DNA of 64,000 nt from Symbiodinium natans (taxonomy: Eukaryota; Sar; Dinophyceae; Suessiales; Symbiodiniaceae), in contig CAJNDS010000573.1 in assembly GCA_905221605.1 (NCBI GenBank), forward strand, positions 5,001 to 69,000, read 5' to 3'. Under the pieces are notes generated by a model that saw nothing but the letters and a program-made list of their open reading frames with translations, was not told the DNA's origin and ran no database searches. Below are positions 49,569 to 61,485 of this stretch, piece by piece. Made by a program: the position numbers and the translations under genes. Numbering within the stretch: position 1 is the first letter of the stretch; each line of letters begins with the position of its first letter.

Positions 49569-50303
49569 ATGAATGATCTGGGTAAGTTACACACCGACGA
49601 ACTCCAGATGACGCAAGAGCTAGAATTTCCACAACCAACTGCTTCGCATCTGGAGGCACAGTACTCCTGTCAGAAGGAGTGTGAGCGTGAAGAAGACATG
49701 AGCCCTTCCGATGATGAGGGAGATACGACCGCTTACTTGGCCTCATGTTTGGATTACTACAACAGTCCGGCCGAGGTGCAACTTGGGCTGGATGAGGCAA
49801 TGTTGGCAGAGTGGATGAAGTGCCAGCAGTTCCACGCGGTCGTGCCCTGTTCAAAGAAACAGTTGGAAGAGTTGTTACGACAAGGCCACATATGCGTACC
49901 TACCAAATGGGTGCTTACGGACAGGCATGAACACCTGAAGGGTACGCCCGGGTACCGTCCCAAATACAAGGCTAGACTAGTCGCTTGCGGAAATTTTGAG
50001 CACATCTCAACTGGAGAAGACATTAGGGCAGATTCACCAACTGCCGAACCAGAAGCACTAGCTTTCATTTGCTCTTGGGCGTCCTCACTGGGACTACGTG
50101 TCAAGGCTGCCGACATCACGAATGCGTATTTCCGAGGAAAACCGCTCGAACCCTTGTTGATCCTCAAGGTACCCAGTAATCCGTTCCGGTGTACGGCACG
50201 ACTGACGCTGGCCGCAATCTGTACCTTCGCATATAGTCGAAGAGACCAAGGCCATTGGACTCAAGTCAACCCAGATTTTGTCTGCACTCTACTACGCGCA
50301 TGA
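49569..50303 (+). pseudogene. copia reverse transcriptase, N-terminal half
   Basis: CVPTKWVLTDRHEHLKG, RPKYKARLVACGNFE and VKAADITNAYFRGKPLEPLL are RVT_2 motifs including the first catalytic Asp (D-I-T-N-A-Y-F). The frame breaks at about 50190: VYGTTDAGRNLYLRI lies in another frame and a third frame resumes with KAIGLKSTQILSALYYAHDK. Normally one continuous domain. Confidence 0.75.
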
Positions 50304-51000
50304 CAAGGATGGCAACTTGTGCGCTATGCTGTGCACACACGTTGACGACTTTTTCTGGGCGGCATGTGGTGAGGGTGAGATGAAGATCCAACAGCTACTT
50401 GATCACTTCAAGATCGGACGAATCGCAGAAGGCAGCTTTAGATTTTGCGGAAGGGAGTATATCCAACACCCCGATGGCACCATCGAAGTCAACTCAAGAG
50501 ACAACACACGTGCCATCACTCCCCTCGAGATACCAAAGAATGCCAAGATGACAACGCCTGTCACACAGGGACAGAGAACAGCGTTGCGATCCGTCATCGG
50601 TTCCCTCGCTTGGGTAGCCAGAGCTACTAGGCCCGATCTCAAATACCGTGTCAACGCATTGCAGCAGCGCGTCACGGTGGCAACCGTCGAGACGATGAAG
50701 GAGGCCAACAGAGTAGTTGCGCTAGCCCTGGGAGATGCGGATCGAAGTCTCGTGTGCCGTGCTAAGACACTGCCGTGGGGCAGTGCGCCTCTTGCAGTTG
50801 CAGTAGTCACATTTTGTGATGCTTCATTCGATCTTCATTCGCGGCAGAAGCTGGGTACAAGTCCCAGAGAGGCAGACTGCACTATCTCACTGATGCAGAG
50901 ACTGCCCGTGATGCAAACGCACTCAAGCATAGGTTTTTCATTTGGTAGCATTCGGCAGTTCCACGATGAAAAGAGTTTGCAGGGCGACACTCCAATGTGA
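50278..51000 (+). pseudogene. copia reverse transcriptase C-terminal half and RNase H start
   Basis: AMLCTHVDDFFWAA carries the Y/VDD catalytic pair. TALRSVIGSLAWVARATRPD and KYRVNALQQRVTVATVETMK are typical copia connection motifs. AVVTFCDASFDLHSRQK begins the RNase H domain with its first Asp; the frame is lost around 50850. Confidence 0.75.
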
Positions 51001-51382
51001 GGCGTACAGCGTGCAGCACGCAGCTGAACATGGCGATAGGATCCGCGCAGCCATCCTCGAGTTGCAAGGGGAACTGTCGTCATTGCACAGCTGGAGTGAG
51101 TTAGCGCCAAGAACGATGCTACATCTGCAGTACTCCGATTGCAGATCACTCACAGACCACTTGATCTCGTCAGTGCCACGTCCCGTTGAAGACAAGAGGC
51201 TGGCTATCAAGATGGCCGCTCTACGCCAGGCCCTGTGGTACGATGATACGCCCACCAGCGAAGTGTTCGCGCCAAATGGAGACATACTCCGCTGGATACC
51301 GACACATCTGCAACTTGCCGACTGCTTTACAAAAAGCATGAAACCGACACTCCTCAACCAGGCTCTCAGTGCAAACAAATGA
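50942..51382 (+). pseudogene. copia RNase H, C-terminal part
   Basis: CRATLQCEAYSVQHAAEHGD provides the Glu region, LHLQYSDCRSLTDHLISS the second Asp, and ILRWIPTHLQLADCFTKSMK the final Asp (A-D-x-x-T-K). It ends about 95 bp upstream of the 3' LTR. Confidence 0.75.
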
Positions 51383-51475
51383 AGCCGCAGTCCGGGAGGA
51401 CACGACTCCCGAGTAACGTTTCACGTCTCGCAGTAGACAGACCTTTCACTCGCTCCCCCGTCGATAAGACGGGTG

Positions 51476-51682
51476 TGAAAAGCCCTGTCATTAGGGACCG
51501 GGTGAGCCTCGTGAGGTTAGGATGCTAGAGTGAGTGCGCTTGTTTGCTTGTATAGATGTGCAATCACTCGTGTTTAGAGCATTACAACAACTCCGTACTG
51601 ACAGGCGCCTTGGGCTCAGACCAAAAAGTGGAGCTGCGTAGTTTGTCGCTGTGACTCCGGCCCCAGTACCCCGCTTCTAAAA
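51476..51682 (+). repeat. 3' LTR
   Basis: Matches 36606-36814 with roughly seven differences over 207 bp. Preceded by CGATAAGACGGGTG, a weak polypurine tract. Confidence 0.85.
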
Positions 51683-51687
51683 ACCCT

Positions 51688-53290
51688 AAACCCCTAAACC
51701 CCTAAACCCCTAAACCTTTGAAGAAGGGTGACGCCCTCCCCACATGGGCAACAGCTGCGAGATTGTCACTGCGGTCCGTCTTCCTTGTTATTACCTAGTC
51801 TTGCTTGTGTATTCTTTGTTCTTGTGATTCAGAATGTTGCTGTTACTAGTGTTTTGATGATTTTTTATTGGTGTTACAATGATGACTTATAGGAAGAGCA
51901 TTCGTTTCCTTCTTGCTATGACACTAGTTGTTCTTCTTCGCAGTGCTTTCCTTGCACTTGTAATCTTCAAGGCTGTCATCATCCTAGTTACTTCAACCCT
52001 AAACCCTAAACCGTAAACCCAAAACCCCAGCCGCTGGGGAGCCTGCGGGCTCAATGCAGAGGGTACGCAAGGGGGCTTGGAGCCGTAGGTCCTTTGAAGG
52101 GTTCTTTCGGGTTCTTTCGGGTTCTTAGGGTTCTTTAGGGTTCTGTAGGGTTCGATTCTTTAGGGTTCTTATTAGGTTCTCTAGGGTTGTGAGGGTTCTT
52201 AGGTTCTTTCACAGGGCGGCTGGAGAAAGAACTATCCAGGTGTTGCCTCATGGGGGTCTGTCTGCTGGCTGGCACTACTTGGGTGGGTCATGGGTAGGTG
52301 TCACTGGATTGTAGGCGGCGCAACTGTACCCCAAAACCACAAGCCCTAAGGATTTGGGGGGGATACCTGCAACCTTGTCCATAGCGATGAGCCCCCTCGG
52401 TGTAGAGTCGTTGCAATTTACGGTTTAGCCTTTGGGGTGTGGCAGTCCGCTGACAGGCGCACCCAAGACTTTGAGACGGAAGCGGGTTCTTCCATATTTG
52501 GGGCTGTTGCACCCTAAACTTCAAACCCTAAACCCTAAACCCCTCAACCCTAAACCCTAAACTCCAAACCCTAAACCCTAAACCCCAAACCCCAAGCAGC
52601 CGGTTACTTCTAGCACAGAGCCAGACCACGACCGCCTAAGGTCTGGTCATCTCGGGACTCAGTTCGGCCTGTAGGCTTCGCGGTGGCGAAGGCCAAGCGT
52701 GGTGCTGGGTTTCGGGTTTTGGGTTCGCGGGGAGTTATAGGTTTGAAGGTCTACTGGGCGTACTTGGGTTTTACAGGGTAGGGTTCCGGGTAGGGCTTTG
52801 CTTTTTGTTGGTTGACGTTATTCGGGCTGAAGAGGATCTTATTTTGGAAACTTTGTCAGCGGGTCAAATGGCCAGCCCAGTTGTAGTCCACATTCTTGCC
52901 CCTTTTCAGCGGGCAACGTGAAGGTACAGGAGCAGAAGCAGGGTTTAGGGATTTGGGTGTATACCCTAAACCCTGAACCTTAAACCCTAAGCCCTAAACA
53001 CTAACTGCGAAAGGATGCCCAACGCCCCAGTTCCGGTCCCCTTGTAAATGAGGACCCTAGGGTTGAGAGGTACAGGCGCAGTAGTAGATGGATACCTTTG
53101 TTGAGAGCCTCACCTACACTGCGTCTCGCAGTGCCACAAGACCATGGAAAGTAGGTCGAGCTGATCGCCCAAGCGTCTCCTAAACCCTAAACTCCAGTCC
53201 CTGAACCCTAAACCTTCCTTCCTTCCTGCGCATTCAGCGGTCCGCTGGTGCTGGCCAAAAACGGCATCTTAGCCGCAGCCGAAGTGAGAC
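51688..53290. repeat. Telomere-like and TTCTTTAGGG repeats, no gene
   Basis: CCCCTAAA units 51685-51717, a degenerate GGTTCTTTAGGGTTCT repeat 52090-52215, and CCCTAAA blocks near 52515-52600 and 52960-53010. A CCTTCCTTCCTTCC run at about 53214-53227 precedes the 3' end of the minus-strand LINE. Confidence 0.6.
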
Positions 53291-53335
53291 GGGAGGCCTA
53301 GGGGAGCAAACTGTACAAGCAAGCCCATGGCGAAA

Positions 53336-54154
53336 TCAGTGCACATGGTGCACGGGGGAAAGCTGCAGCGGGCGGGCGATCACACCAGGCCTCGACCACC
53401 AGCCACGAAAGCGATCCACAGCGCCAGGCCAACGGGAGACCAAAGTGGCGCACGAGGCGAGGACGGATCGGACAGCCGTGGTCGGAGAACCGATCCACCA
53501 CAAGGCGCCGAAGGGCCCCAAGGCTGTCAGCACACGTCGCATGGTGACAAGATGTCTGATGAAGGCCACACGCTCTATCGTACAAGCCTCCTTGCTGGAT
53601 CCGATCCGAATGGTCGTCTCGTCCCAGGGAAATTGCAGAGTGGCTTCAAGCCGAAGGCGTGCCAACGCATCCCAAAGCGTGCGTGACCACCACGGCTCAT
53701 AGGCAACTCTGGCCCATACTTCCCACAAGGCAGCCCAACTGTCAGCAGCCTTCCATAGGCCAGGTGCGGCAAGGCCCTCCCAGAAAGGGGAGGGGTGCTC
53801 CCCACGGTCGGATATGAACCAGGCCCTTGTGCATGGAGGTGGTGCGGCAAAGTGACAGTCCCTGTCCAGGACGGCCCCGGGCGCATCACGTAGAAGGGCG
53901 GCTCGCTCCTGGGCCGCCCGATCGGCTCTGTCTTGCTCCAACTGCGTCCAAGCCTGCTGCTCGGCTGCAAGCTCGTCCGGCGTTGCGGTAAGCCGCAGCG
54001 CGTTCACAGGGAGTGGGCAGGCGAGGCCCAGGCAGTTGCAATGGCGGAACACGCAAATGTCGGGCAGTGCCCTTACGCCTGGTTCCGACCCCTGGTTCAT
54101 AGAGGGGCCCCACAACATGACGGAGCCCGAAGCGGCAGGCCGGCACATGTTCAA
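53336..54154 (-). pseudogene. LINE C-terminal tail
   Basis: Minus-strand frame rich in Trp, Arg and Leu (WAALWEVWARVAYEPWWSRT), with ELAAEQQAWTQLEQDRADRA coiled coil near the start. It is the last part of the LINE polyprotein after the zinc fingers, in a shifted frame, with its stop at 53336. No catalytic motif is seen. Confidence 0.6.
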
Positions 54155-54566
54155 TGTGGTACCTCACTCGAGTCGTTGAGTGGAAGTCTTTGAGACACCA
54201 CCTGCAGATTGCGTCGGTGATCATGGTCATACTGTCGGAGACTTGGCCATGCTTGCGGTGTAGGTGGGTGGCAAGCGCACGTTTGGAAGGCAGCACCTGA
54301 AGGCATTCCGGGCAAACAGAGTCGCAGGCAGAACCTATGGTGCCCCGATGTGTTCTGACTTCCCTCGTGACCCACAAGTCCTTGATGGCTCGCACCAGAG
54401 TCCCCGAGCGGCTGACCCTCTTGCAGGCGGCCAAGAGAGGCCTGGCGTGGCGCCGGACGGACGTTCGGAGACCTCGAACCAAGGCTCGCAGCCCTTCCCA
54501 TATCCTGAGCCGCGCGCACGAGAGCCGCGACCCAAGGGACGTCACGGTAATACGCCGCCTCGACAA
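53886..54566 (-). pseudogene. LINE C2H2 zinc-finger region
   Basis: CPECLQVLPSKRALATHLHRKH and CRWCLKDFHSTTRVRYHIEH are two C2H2-like fingers, expected to bind the element's RNA or the target DNA. The preceding part has LRALVRGLRTSVRRHARPLL. It overlaps its neighbours on both sides in other frames. Confidence 0.65.
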
Positions 54567-55389
54567 TCTCCCACACAGGCTCAGGAGCAGATACGCATAG
54601 CTGGACCAGCAGACGCGTCCTGGCGATATGCAGGCCTTCAGGCGGTGAGGTGCAAGGCACGAGAATCTCCATCATAACATTGGTCGCATGATGCGCGTTC
54701 TGCCACGTGCGCCACGTCTTTCTTCTAACGCGGTCGAGAAAGCCGACAAGAGGGGTGAGGCACCGCGGGTGCGGCGCAAGCATGGTGGATAGGCTTGAGT
54801 AGGCTGAGGGCAGCAGACGGCCGTCAATCCATGCAACCCGGAGTGGCCAAGGCAGATGGTCGTTGGTGAGCAAGGGACCGGCGGCAACCTCTGCGATTCG
54901 ACCTCGACACACTGAGTGCTCCACATCCCTCCTGCCGGTGTCCCGAGGTACCTGGGGGACCCCCAGGTATTTATACTCCGGGCAGATGCGAATCTGTTGA
55001 CCATCCGCTAGGCACAGGGATGCCGGCCCCTGGAGCAACTCCCCCCGGACTGCAGCGGCCCCTTGACCTCGCGGGTCGACAAGAAGCTCAGTCTTCCCTG
55101 CTCCCAAGTTGACCCGAAGGCGAAACTCAGAGAAGGTTTGTAGAGTAATGTTACTCATGCAGCGGGCTGCTGGTGGAAGGTCGGCGGCACTCTCCACATC
55201 CGCAAGCAACATCTGCCCAGGCGATCGGGCAAACGGTGGCCACGGGCTCCCCCAGTGCAATTTGCAGGGCGCCGTGACCAACGCCCGCATTCTGTAGCCG
55301 TCGACTGAGCTCACGGATGAGGCAAGACATGACAGCCCCAAAAAGGACATCGGCCAGTCCGTCGCCAGGCCTGCTACCACGCGCCGCAA
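54151..55389 (-). pseudogene. LINE reverse transcriptase thumb and linker
   Basis: Continues the RT after the frame break at motif C: LQTFSEFRLRVNLGAGKTEL (motif D, G-K-T), EYKYLGVPQVPRDTGRRDVE (the YLG motif E) and WPLRVAWIDGRLLPSAYSSL. The last third, in the wrong frame, overlaps the zinc-finger frame. Confidence 0.7.
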
Positions 55390-58147
55390 GCACGGGCAGG
55401 GAGTCTCCGCGCAAGAGCCAGCTTGAGCCCGTCACGCAGTCCTGCAGCAGGGCCATCTCGGCACCAGGGACGCCTAGTCGAGCGAGTGCCCCTTCGTCAA
55501 GGAGTTGCTGAATCCAAGGTAGAATGGTTTCGGCCTGGGGCCTGCGGTCACCTGACCCACCGAACAGCAGCTCCCGGTCGACCTCATAGAAGGCCGCCTG
55601 GACATCAACGAAGAGGGCAAGGATCGAGCGTCCGGCGCTTTGTGACAGGCCGATAGCCGCCCGAAATGCGGCCAGGGCATACCCAACATGCATTCCCGGC
55701 CGTCCCCCTAGTTGCAGTGGTTGATATGCGTCCACGACACGTCTGCCAAGGGTATTACGAAGGTGACCATGCCAGAGCTTGGCCGTGCCGTTGAGGAGGA
55801 CAATGCTACGGTAGTTAGCCGGCAAGTGGGGTGGGCCCTTTTTATAAAGTGCACAGGCCAACGCATCCTTAAAGTCAGCTGGCTCCCTGCCCGACAGGGC
55901 CATTTTAGCTTGCAAGAGCCAGACCCACCGGCCTGCCAGCGCTGGCTGGGATTGCCAAAGGCCATTGCGGATGCCATCGGGCCCGGGGGCCTTGCTGGCC
56001 TTTTGTCGGCGGCAAATGGCTTCCGCTTGCGCAAGGGTCGGCACAGCAGCAGGACACGCAACCGAGGGCTTGGCCTGCCAGGCATCGTGATGTTGTTGGA
56101 GCTGTGCACGAGTGACGACTGTCCCTGCTTCCTGGGAGCGAAATTGTTCCCGCAGGGCATCCTGCATGTCATAGCCCCCCGCAGCAGCAACACGTCGACG
56201 GTCAGCAGCACGTCGCGACGCCCAGCGGAGGTGGAGGAGAGCCTGGTCAGGCCGTCCCGTAGAATGCCACTTGCCGATCGCGCCAGATAGCAATGAGTGC
56301 AGGTGTCTCGCCTTGTCCCGGCGCGCAAGTTTGGTAGTCAGCGATTTGAGCCGGCGCTCAAGTTGAGCCAGCTGGGCATATCTACGCCATATTTGAAGCC
56401 GGACCTGGCCATTGGCGTGGCGGCCTCTCCTCCAGGCCTGGAAGCACACCCGGGTCCATGCTTTCAGAGCAGCTCTGCGGCAAGTCGCTTTGAGCTCCCG
56501 GCTGCGTTTGAGGCGTTGCAGGGCCTGCCAGGCCTCTTGGCTAAGGTACGGCTGTGTCGGCACTGCATGAGGCTTGCGAGGAAGATGTTTGCGCGCCCGG
56601 GTGAAGGACTCTGTCAGGCATGCCAACTGCTGCGTGGCGGAAACGTGCATGATCTGTGCCCACGAAGGTTGCAGACGCCACAGCTTAAGTGCAAGGTCAT
56701 GCATTTCTGTGGCAGAGGGGATGCGAGACACTTCCGGCTTGTGATTCTGGGTGGGCAAGGTGATAGAACCTACCGCCCAGAGGGGCATATGGTCACGCGC
56801 CCCGCAAAGGATATCGAGCGCAGGATACTGCTGGGTGCATGTCACATCGCAGTTTGCAGTAGTAGCCAGAAAGTGGTCCAGGCGCTTACGAAGGCCAGAC
56901 GCGTGCTGCCAGGTCCAAGTGGCACCGGCGTGAATAGTATCAAATGTGGCCGGCGCCCACAATTGGAAGTCTCCGACCAACTGCAGAAGCTTATCTTCGC
57001 CCACTCTGGGCTCATGTACCCCGACTCGGGACCCAACAGCAATGCCTTCCGGGTCCGCGTGGGTGAAGTCAGCGTTGGCATCCAGCCCGATCCAGACGGC
57101 CGAGTTAGGGTGCAGCTTGCGCAAGGCCTGACTCATGGTCCCCCAGAAGCGACGAATTTCTGACTCCGGGCGGTCAGCGTGGGGTGCATGTGCGGACCCA
57201 ACAACAACCGGTGGCTGCAGATGACGCGATCGCACGATCAGTAATCTGGGTTCGGAGTGGACAATCACCCAGTCGTCGAGCCCATTGCCTCCCTCAAGCC
57301 AGGTGGAGCGGATCCATATCTCACAGCCGGCTTGCCCCTGCTTATCAGCGCCGGAGCGCCAAGTCAGGAAATGCCCTAGCTTCCACCGACCACTCCTTGA
57401 CCTACATTCCTGAAGAGTGACCACATCGATCTCTTGTTCGGTCAGTTGGCAAAGATAGGCACGACGCTGCCCAGTGCCAGTTCGGTTAAAGAAGTGAGGC
57501 AGTACATCGCGGATAGTTTGCACATTGGCCTGGGCAGCCGTGAACGGCAGTCGGCACAGGGTGTCCGGTTGCTGCAGAGAGGTGGCTGGAACGGCCGGCG
57601 GCCCAGCTTGTTCTAGTGAGTCCGCATTACCTCCAATGCAGATGTGCATGGCCGTAGCCCCCTCTAATGTCCCGAAGGGAACCAGCCAGAGGTTCATGGC
57701 CCCTGTCTGCCATAGCTGAGTCCAAGCCTCTGGCAACGGCCTGGGGAAGGCGGGGGTGATCGCGGACCCAGTGGCGGCAAGACCAGCTAGGCTATCTGCC
57801 AACTCGTTGATGAGGAAGCCTGCATGGCCAGGCGTATGCACGAAATCGGTGCTAACCCTTGACTGGACAGCCTGCCAGGCATATCGCGCATCGAGCGCCC
57901 ACGGGGTTAATGCCTGCGCATGCCCCGCCGCTACCATGAGGGCCGCCTGATTGTCAACAGCTGCCAGGACGCGCGCCGGCCTAGTACCCCATGCTGCGAG
58001 GTTGGCGTCAATCCAAACTGTTGCCCATAGGGCCGCCTGCTGCAGTGCCTCGAGATCCAGTGCCGATACAGGTACTCTTGCACACGTGCTGCATCGGTGA
58101 GATCGGCTTGCCAGGACTGATCTGGGAGTTGTTGCCACTGCAGGCAC
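55151..58147 (-). pseudogene. LINE RNase H - EEP endonuclease - reverse transcriptase
   Basis: 998-codon minus frame. Residues about 30-160 complete an RNase H: LEALQQAALWATVW (Glu), VLAAVDNQAAL (Asp), HTPGHAGFLINELADSLAG (His, Asp); its first Asp (VYADGS) lies just upstream in another frame. Residues about 210-500 are an EEP endonuclease: TLQECR, GSAHAPHADR, IGLDANADF, KRLDHFL, RDHMPL. Residues about 690-998 are RT: KAPGPDGIRNGLW, PANYRSIVLLNGTAKLW, LALFVDVQAAFYEVDR (motif A), ARGSRPGDGLADVLF (motif B). The frame fails at motif C: AWAD is present but the second Asp is not. Confidence 0.85.
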
Positions 58148-59349
58148 GGGGCCCCCCTAGGGCAGAGGTAGCACCGCCACAGTTGGAAATGGCAAGGCCG
58201 CTCGACTGCCACCAGCACAGGCAGAGGGGCATCCTGCATGATAGTACAGTGGCCAGGGTGTACCGCCCAGGCCCAAGCAAGGCAGTCAACTGGTGACTGC
58301 CATCCGCGTATACAGTAGGCGGTGAGGAGACGGGGGACGCATCGCACCCAAAAGGGTGTGCCTCCAGATGGCACCTGTCCCCATCCCGCCTTGGGGGAGA
58401 ATTCCCTGCTGTCTGACGCTGCACATGGACGCAAGGCGGGCGCCGTCAACGGGACCTTACATCTGGCAACCCGCAGATCAAGTCTCCAGTTGCAGGAATA
58501 CAAGGACACCACGGCCACCACAGACAAACCCGCGACGACAGCCCAAGAGGGATAGAGCAATCCCAGGGTCAGGGGACCTAGGAGGAAAGATATCCGCCAG
58601 ACGTGCCCGTCCCTGTTTGTCCGACCTTCAGAGTAGGGGAGAATGTGGTCAATGACATCGCCGTCCCTCAATTGGTTGACAGTGGTACCTCCGCCCGCTC
58701 CTCGAACTCTGCAGGTGTCCCCTAACGACGTCGCATCCGCACTGCGGCGTCTGCAGACGGCAGGACTCACTAGATCCAGAATGTGGACCTGCTGCGGCCG
58801 TTGGCAGCGCAGGCAAAGGTGCAAGCCCTCCTGTGGTATCCAGGGCACTGGTACCCAGCGCTCATGCTCCCCGATCCAGTTGCCTACAAATGTGGATTTG
58901 CTGGGCTGCCAGGTACAGCCCGCCGGCAACGTGACCTGAATGGGGGCCTGGCCCGGCCGCCAGATCGTGATCTCATCCTTCTGTGCTAAGACAAAAGGGC
59001 GCTGCCAAAGGGCGTGGTGCCGGGCCTGATCGGCAGTCAAGAGAACTTGCATCTGAGGCGGCACTCGGGTTGCATCGGCTGTTAGTTGAACAAAGACGTC
59101 CCCGTCGCGGAGATAGACGTCAGCCCAGTCAGATGCTGTAGGGTCCAGGGACACTGGCCCTTTGTAAGTATAACCCGCCCCTAGAGATCGCTCCCACACT
59201 GCCTTAGGTGAGCATCGGAGCAACAGGCGCGGAGTCGGTTGCGCCTGGTTGGCGATAAGGACCGTAACCAGGGGTTGTGGCGCTGCTGGTACAAAATGCA
59301 ATGTGCTCAGACTACCGCAGGCCAGACAGGTACCAGCGACGAATCCCAA
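57931..59349 (-). pseudogene. LINE upstream module 3 (last before RNase H)
   Basis: Contains the repeated block QARHHALWQRPFVLAQ, VTLPAGCTWQPSKSTFVGNW, ERWVPVPWIPQEGLHLCLRC and NQLRDGDVIDHILP, then a hydrophobic segment PLTLGLLYPSWAVVAGLSVV. The frame then loses sense; the RNase H start VYADGSHQ sits in an overlapping frame around 58320. Confidence 0.65.
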
Positions 59350-60494
59350 CGGGGCATGCCCTGCTGGAAAAAGGCAAACATATCCGTATCCGTGATGACG
59401 GTGGGAACTTTAAGCGGTGGCATAGGCCCGGTGACCGGGCACAAGAGTTGCAGGCCGAAGAACTGAGAGGCTCCGATAGTCGTCGGGCGCGGCCTGAAGG
59501 ATAGGGTGCCGTGTTGGTGGAACAGCCCGACCCGCACAGTGCGAGGCCGAACGAATCTGGTTGCCGAAGCAGACTCGCTAGAGCACCGGGGAGATCTGGA
59601 ACGAGGAGATCCCGGGCTATCGTCCTCCTCATCAGATGCAGCAACAGAGCCCAGGCCATACAGGAAGATGCCGATAACAGCGACGGAAGGTTTCTGCTGG
59701 AGGAGAAGGCCTAGCAGAAGGCAAGTGTGCAGGGAGCGTGGGAGGCCAACAGCGCCAGCGGCAGGCCGGGCTTCAACCACATCGCCGTCCCTCAAGTTGG
59801 TGCACGCTTCATTACCCCCTCTTATGACATATGCACACGGCGGGATATCCCCCTGTGGGCGCACCGCACAGTAAGGCTGCGCCGTGCTGCGGGATTCAAT
59901 GAGCAAGACGTGAACACGATCGGAATTATCCGACCTGCTGCAAAGGTGACATCCTGGCTTAGGTATCCAGGGCACCGGCGTCCATCGCGTCCCCGAGCCT
60001 TCCCATGACCCCTGAAAGGAGCACAAGTCTGGACGCCAGACAGCCCCCGCCGGCAGCCGTGCCGTACACGGGCGTTGTCGGGGCTGCCAGAGGTTGACAG
60101 TCGCTTCTTGGGCAACTATAAATGGGAGTTGCCAGAGGGCATGATGCCGGGCCTGCTCGATGGTCAGGAAGGTGGGCGTCTGAGGGTCCGCCCGAGTTCG
60201 GTCTGCATCCAAAGCAACCAGCACATCTCCATGTCGCAAGCTGGGATTCGCATCCGACAAGATGGCATGTGGTGGGACAACCTCTGAGAAGCCCAGAGCC
60301 TGTGCTACCTGCGGTAGACTCATGTCACGAAGCAGAAGGCACGCACACGCCGGTATAGCGCCGCAGACCACTACGCAGAGTAGAGGCGCAGGGGGGCACG
60401 GTACCATATGTAGAATCTCCCGCGTGAGGGCGGGCCATACCGGTGTAGGCCGGCAGTGCCATGGTGGCCAGGTATCCCGGAAAACATCCAGCAC
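59307..60494 (-). pseudogene. LINE upstream module 2
   Basis: TPVWPALTREILHMVPCPPA, LRHGDVLVALDADRTRADPQ, QARHHALWQLPFIVAQ, ARLPAGAVWRPDLCSFQGSW, RWTPVPWIPKPGCHLCSR, NLRDGDVVEARPA and a hydrophobic segment LLLGLLLQQKPSVAVIGIFL, then Ser/Arg-rich linker and VRVGLFHQHGTLSFRPRP. The same blocks in the same order occur in the neighbouring frames. Confidence 0.7.
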
Positions 60495-60588
60495 CTCCGA
60501 GTCTTCCGCCGAAGGCTGCCTATGACAAACCTCCTGAGCCCTGCAACTGGGCGCAAGAGCTGCAGCCCCCTAAACCCACTGGCGCCCA

Positions 60589-61485
60589 CTAGCCCTGGCC
60601 GCATGGGCAGGAACGGATGGGAGGTTTCCGCATAAAGGCCGACGCGCACACTACGCTATCGTCCTCGGCATGCACCAGGTCAGAGCTGCGCACAGGACTG
60701 CGGGATCGAGTGGGAGGGACCTGAACCGCTGCAATCGACTGGGCCAGTAGCACTAACATCCAACCCTTGTGGCTATGTGGACTGTAGAGCAAGCTAGCCA
60801 CCAGGATACCGGGGCCCCAAAGAGCTTGGTGGCGTCTAGCGACCCCCCGGGCGGGGGGCAGGGGTTTGCGGGCATGGGACTGAACCACGTCTCCGTCACG
60901 GAGAACTAATTCAGGTCGCTGCCAGTCCCCGCTGTGCGTGTAGCCAGGAATGACCCAAGACAGCATCCCATATCCGCGCACTCGAGCCGACACATCCTGC
61001 TGTGAAGGGTATCGTGGCCATCGTTGGCACTGCGTACCACGCGGGGCCATGACTAACACATGCACGAAAGCCAACTCCTCACACATGCAGACCAGGTGAA
61101 TAGCCGGACCTCGCAACCAAGGGCAGGGAGCCCAACGCCCCTCTATCTGCGCTTCCTGCAGCCGGTCAAAAGTTGCCTCATCTGGCAACCATTGCACCCC
61201 TGGGGACAGGGAGCAGACCCGCGTTCCAGACGGCACCCATAGATGGCAGTCGAAGGCCATTTGCGCCACAAGAAATCGCTGCCACAGTGCAGCATTTCGG
61301 AGCAGGGCAGCAGAAGCAATTGACACAGCCCCCCCCCGGCGAGGCCCCCGGCGATCATATAGAGGGGAGGCAAACAGGACATCACCATTGCAGAAACAAC
61401 TGTCCGAACATGCCTGGAGACTGATGCCTGACAGCCTCCAGCAACCAGTGGGAAGGTACCGGGGACGGTAGGCACATGGAGACAT
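60589..61485 (-). pseudogene. LINE upstream module 1
   Basis: NAALWQRFLVAQMAFDCHLW, LSPGVQWLPDEATFDRLQEA, RWAPCPWLRGPAIHLVCMCE, LVLRDGDVVQSHARK and a hydrophobic segment with GILVASLLYSPHSHKGWMLV. A diverged copy of the module, followed in the adjacent frame (60371-60649) by VGLYAETSHPFLPMRPGLVG, which matches the linker after module 2. Confidence 0.65.

Larger units (their letters stand above)
36606..51682 (+). mobile_element. Ty1/copia-type LTR retrotransposon, 15.1 kb, nested insertions
   Basis: Two direct terminal repeats (36606-36814 and 51476-51682) flank gag, protease, integrase, RT and RNase H in copia order (integrase before RT). Target duplication ACCCT at 36601-36605 and 51683-51687, inside CCCTAAA sequence. 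The interior is interrupted by an AT-rich island (44838-47507) and a LINE fragment (about 47508-49540) and has many frameshifts, so the copy is not autonomous. The LTRs differ at only about seven positions. Confidence 0.9.
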
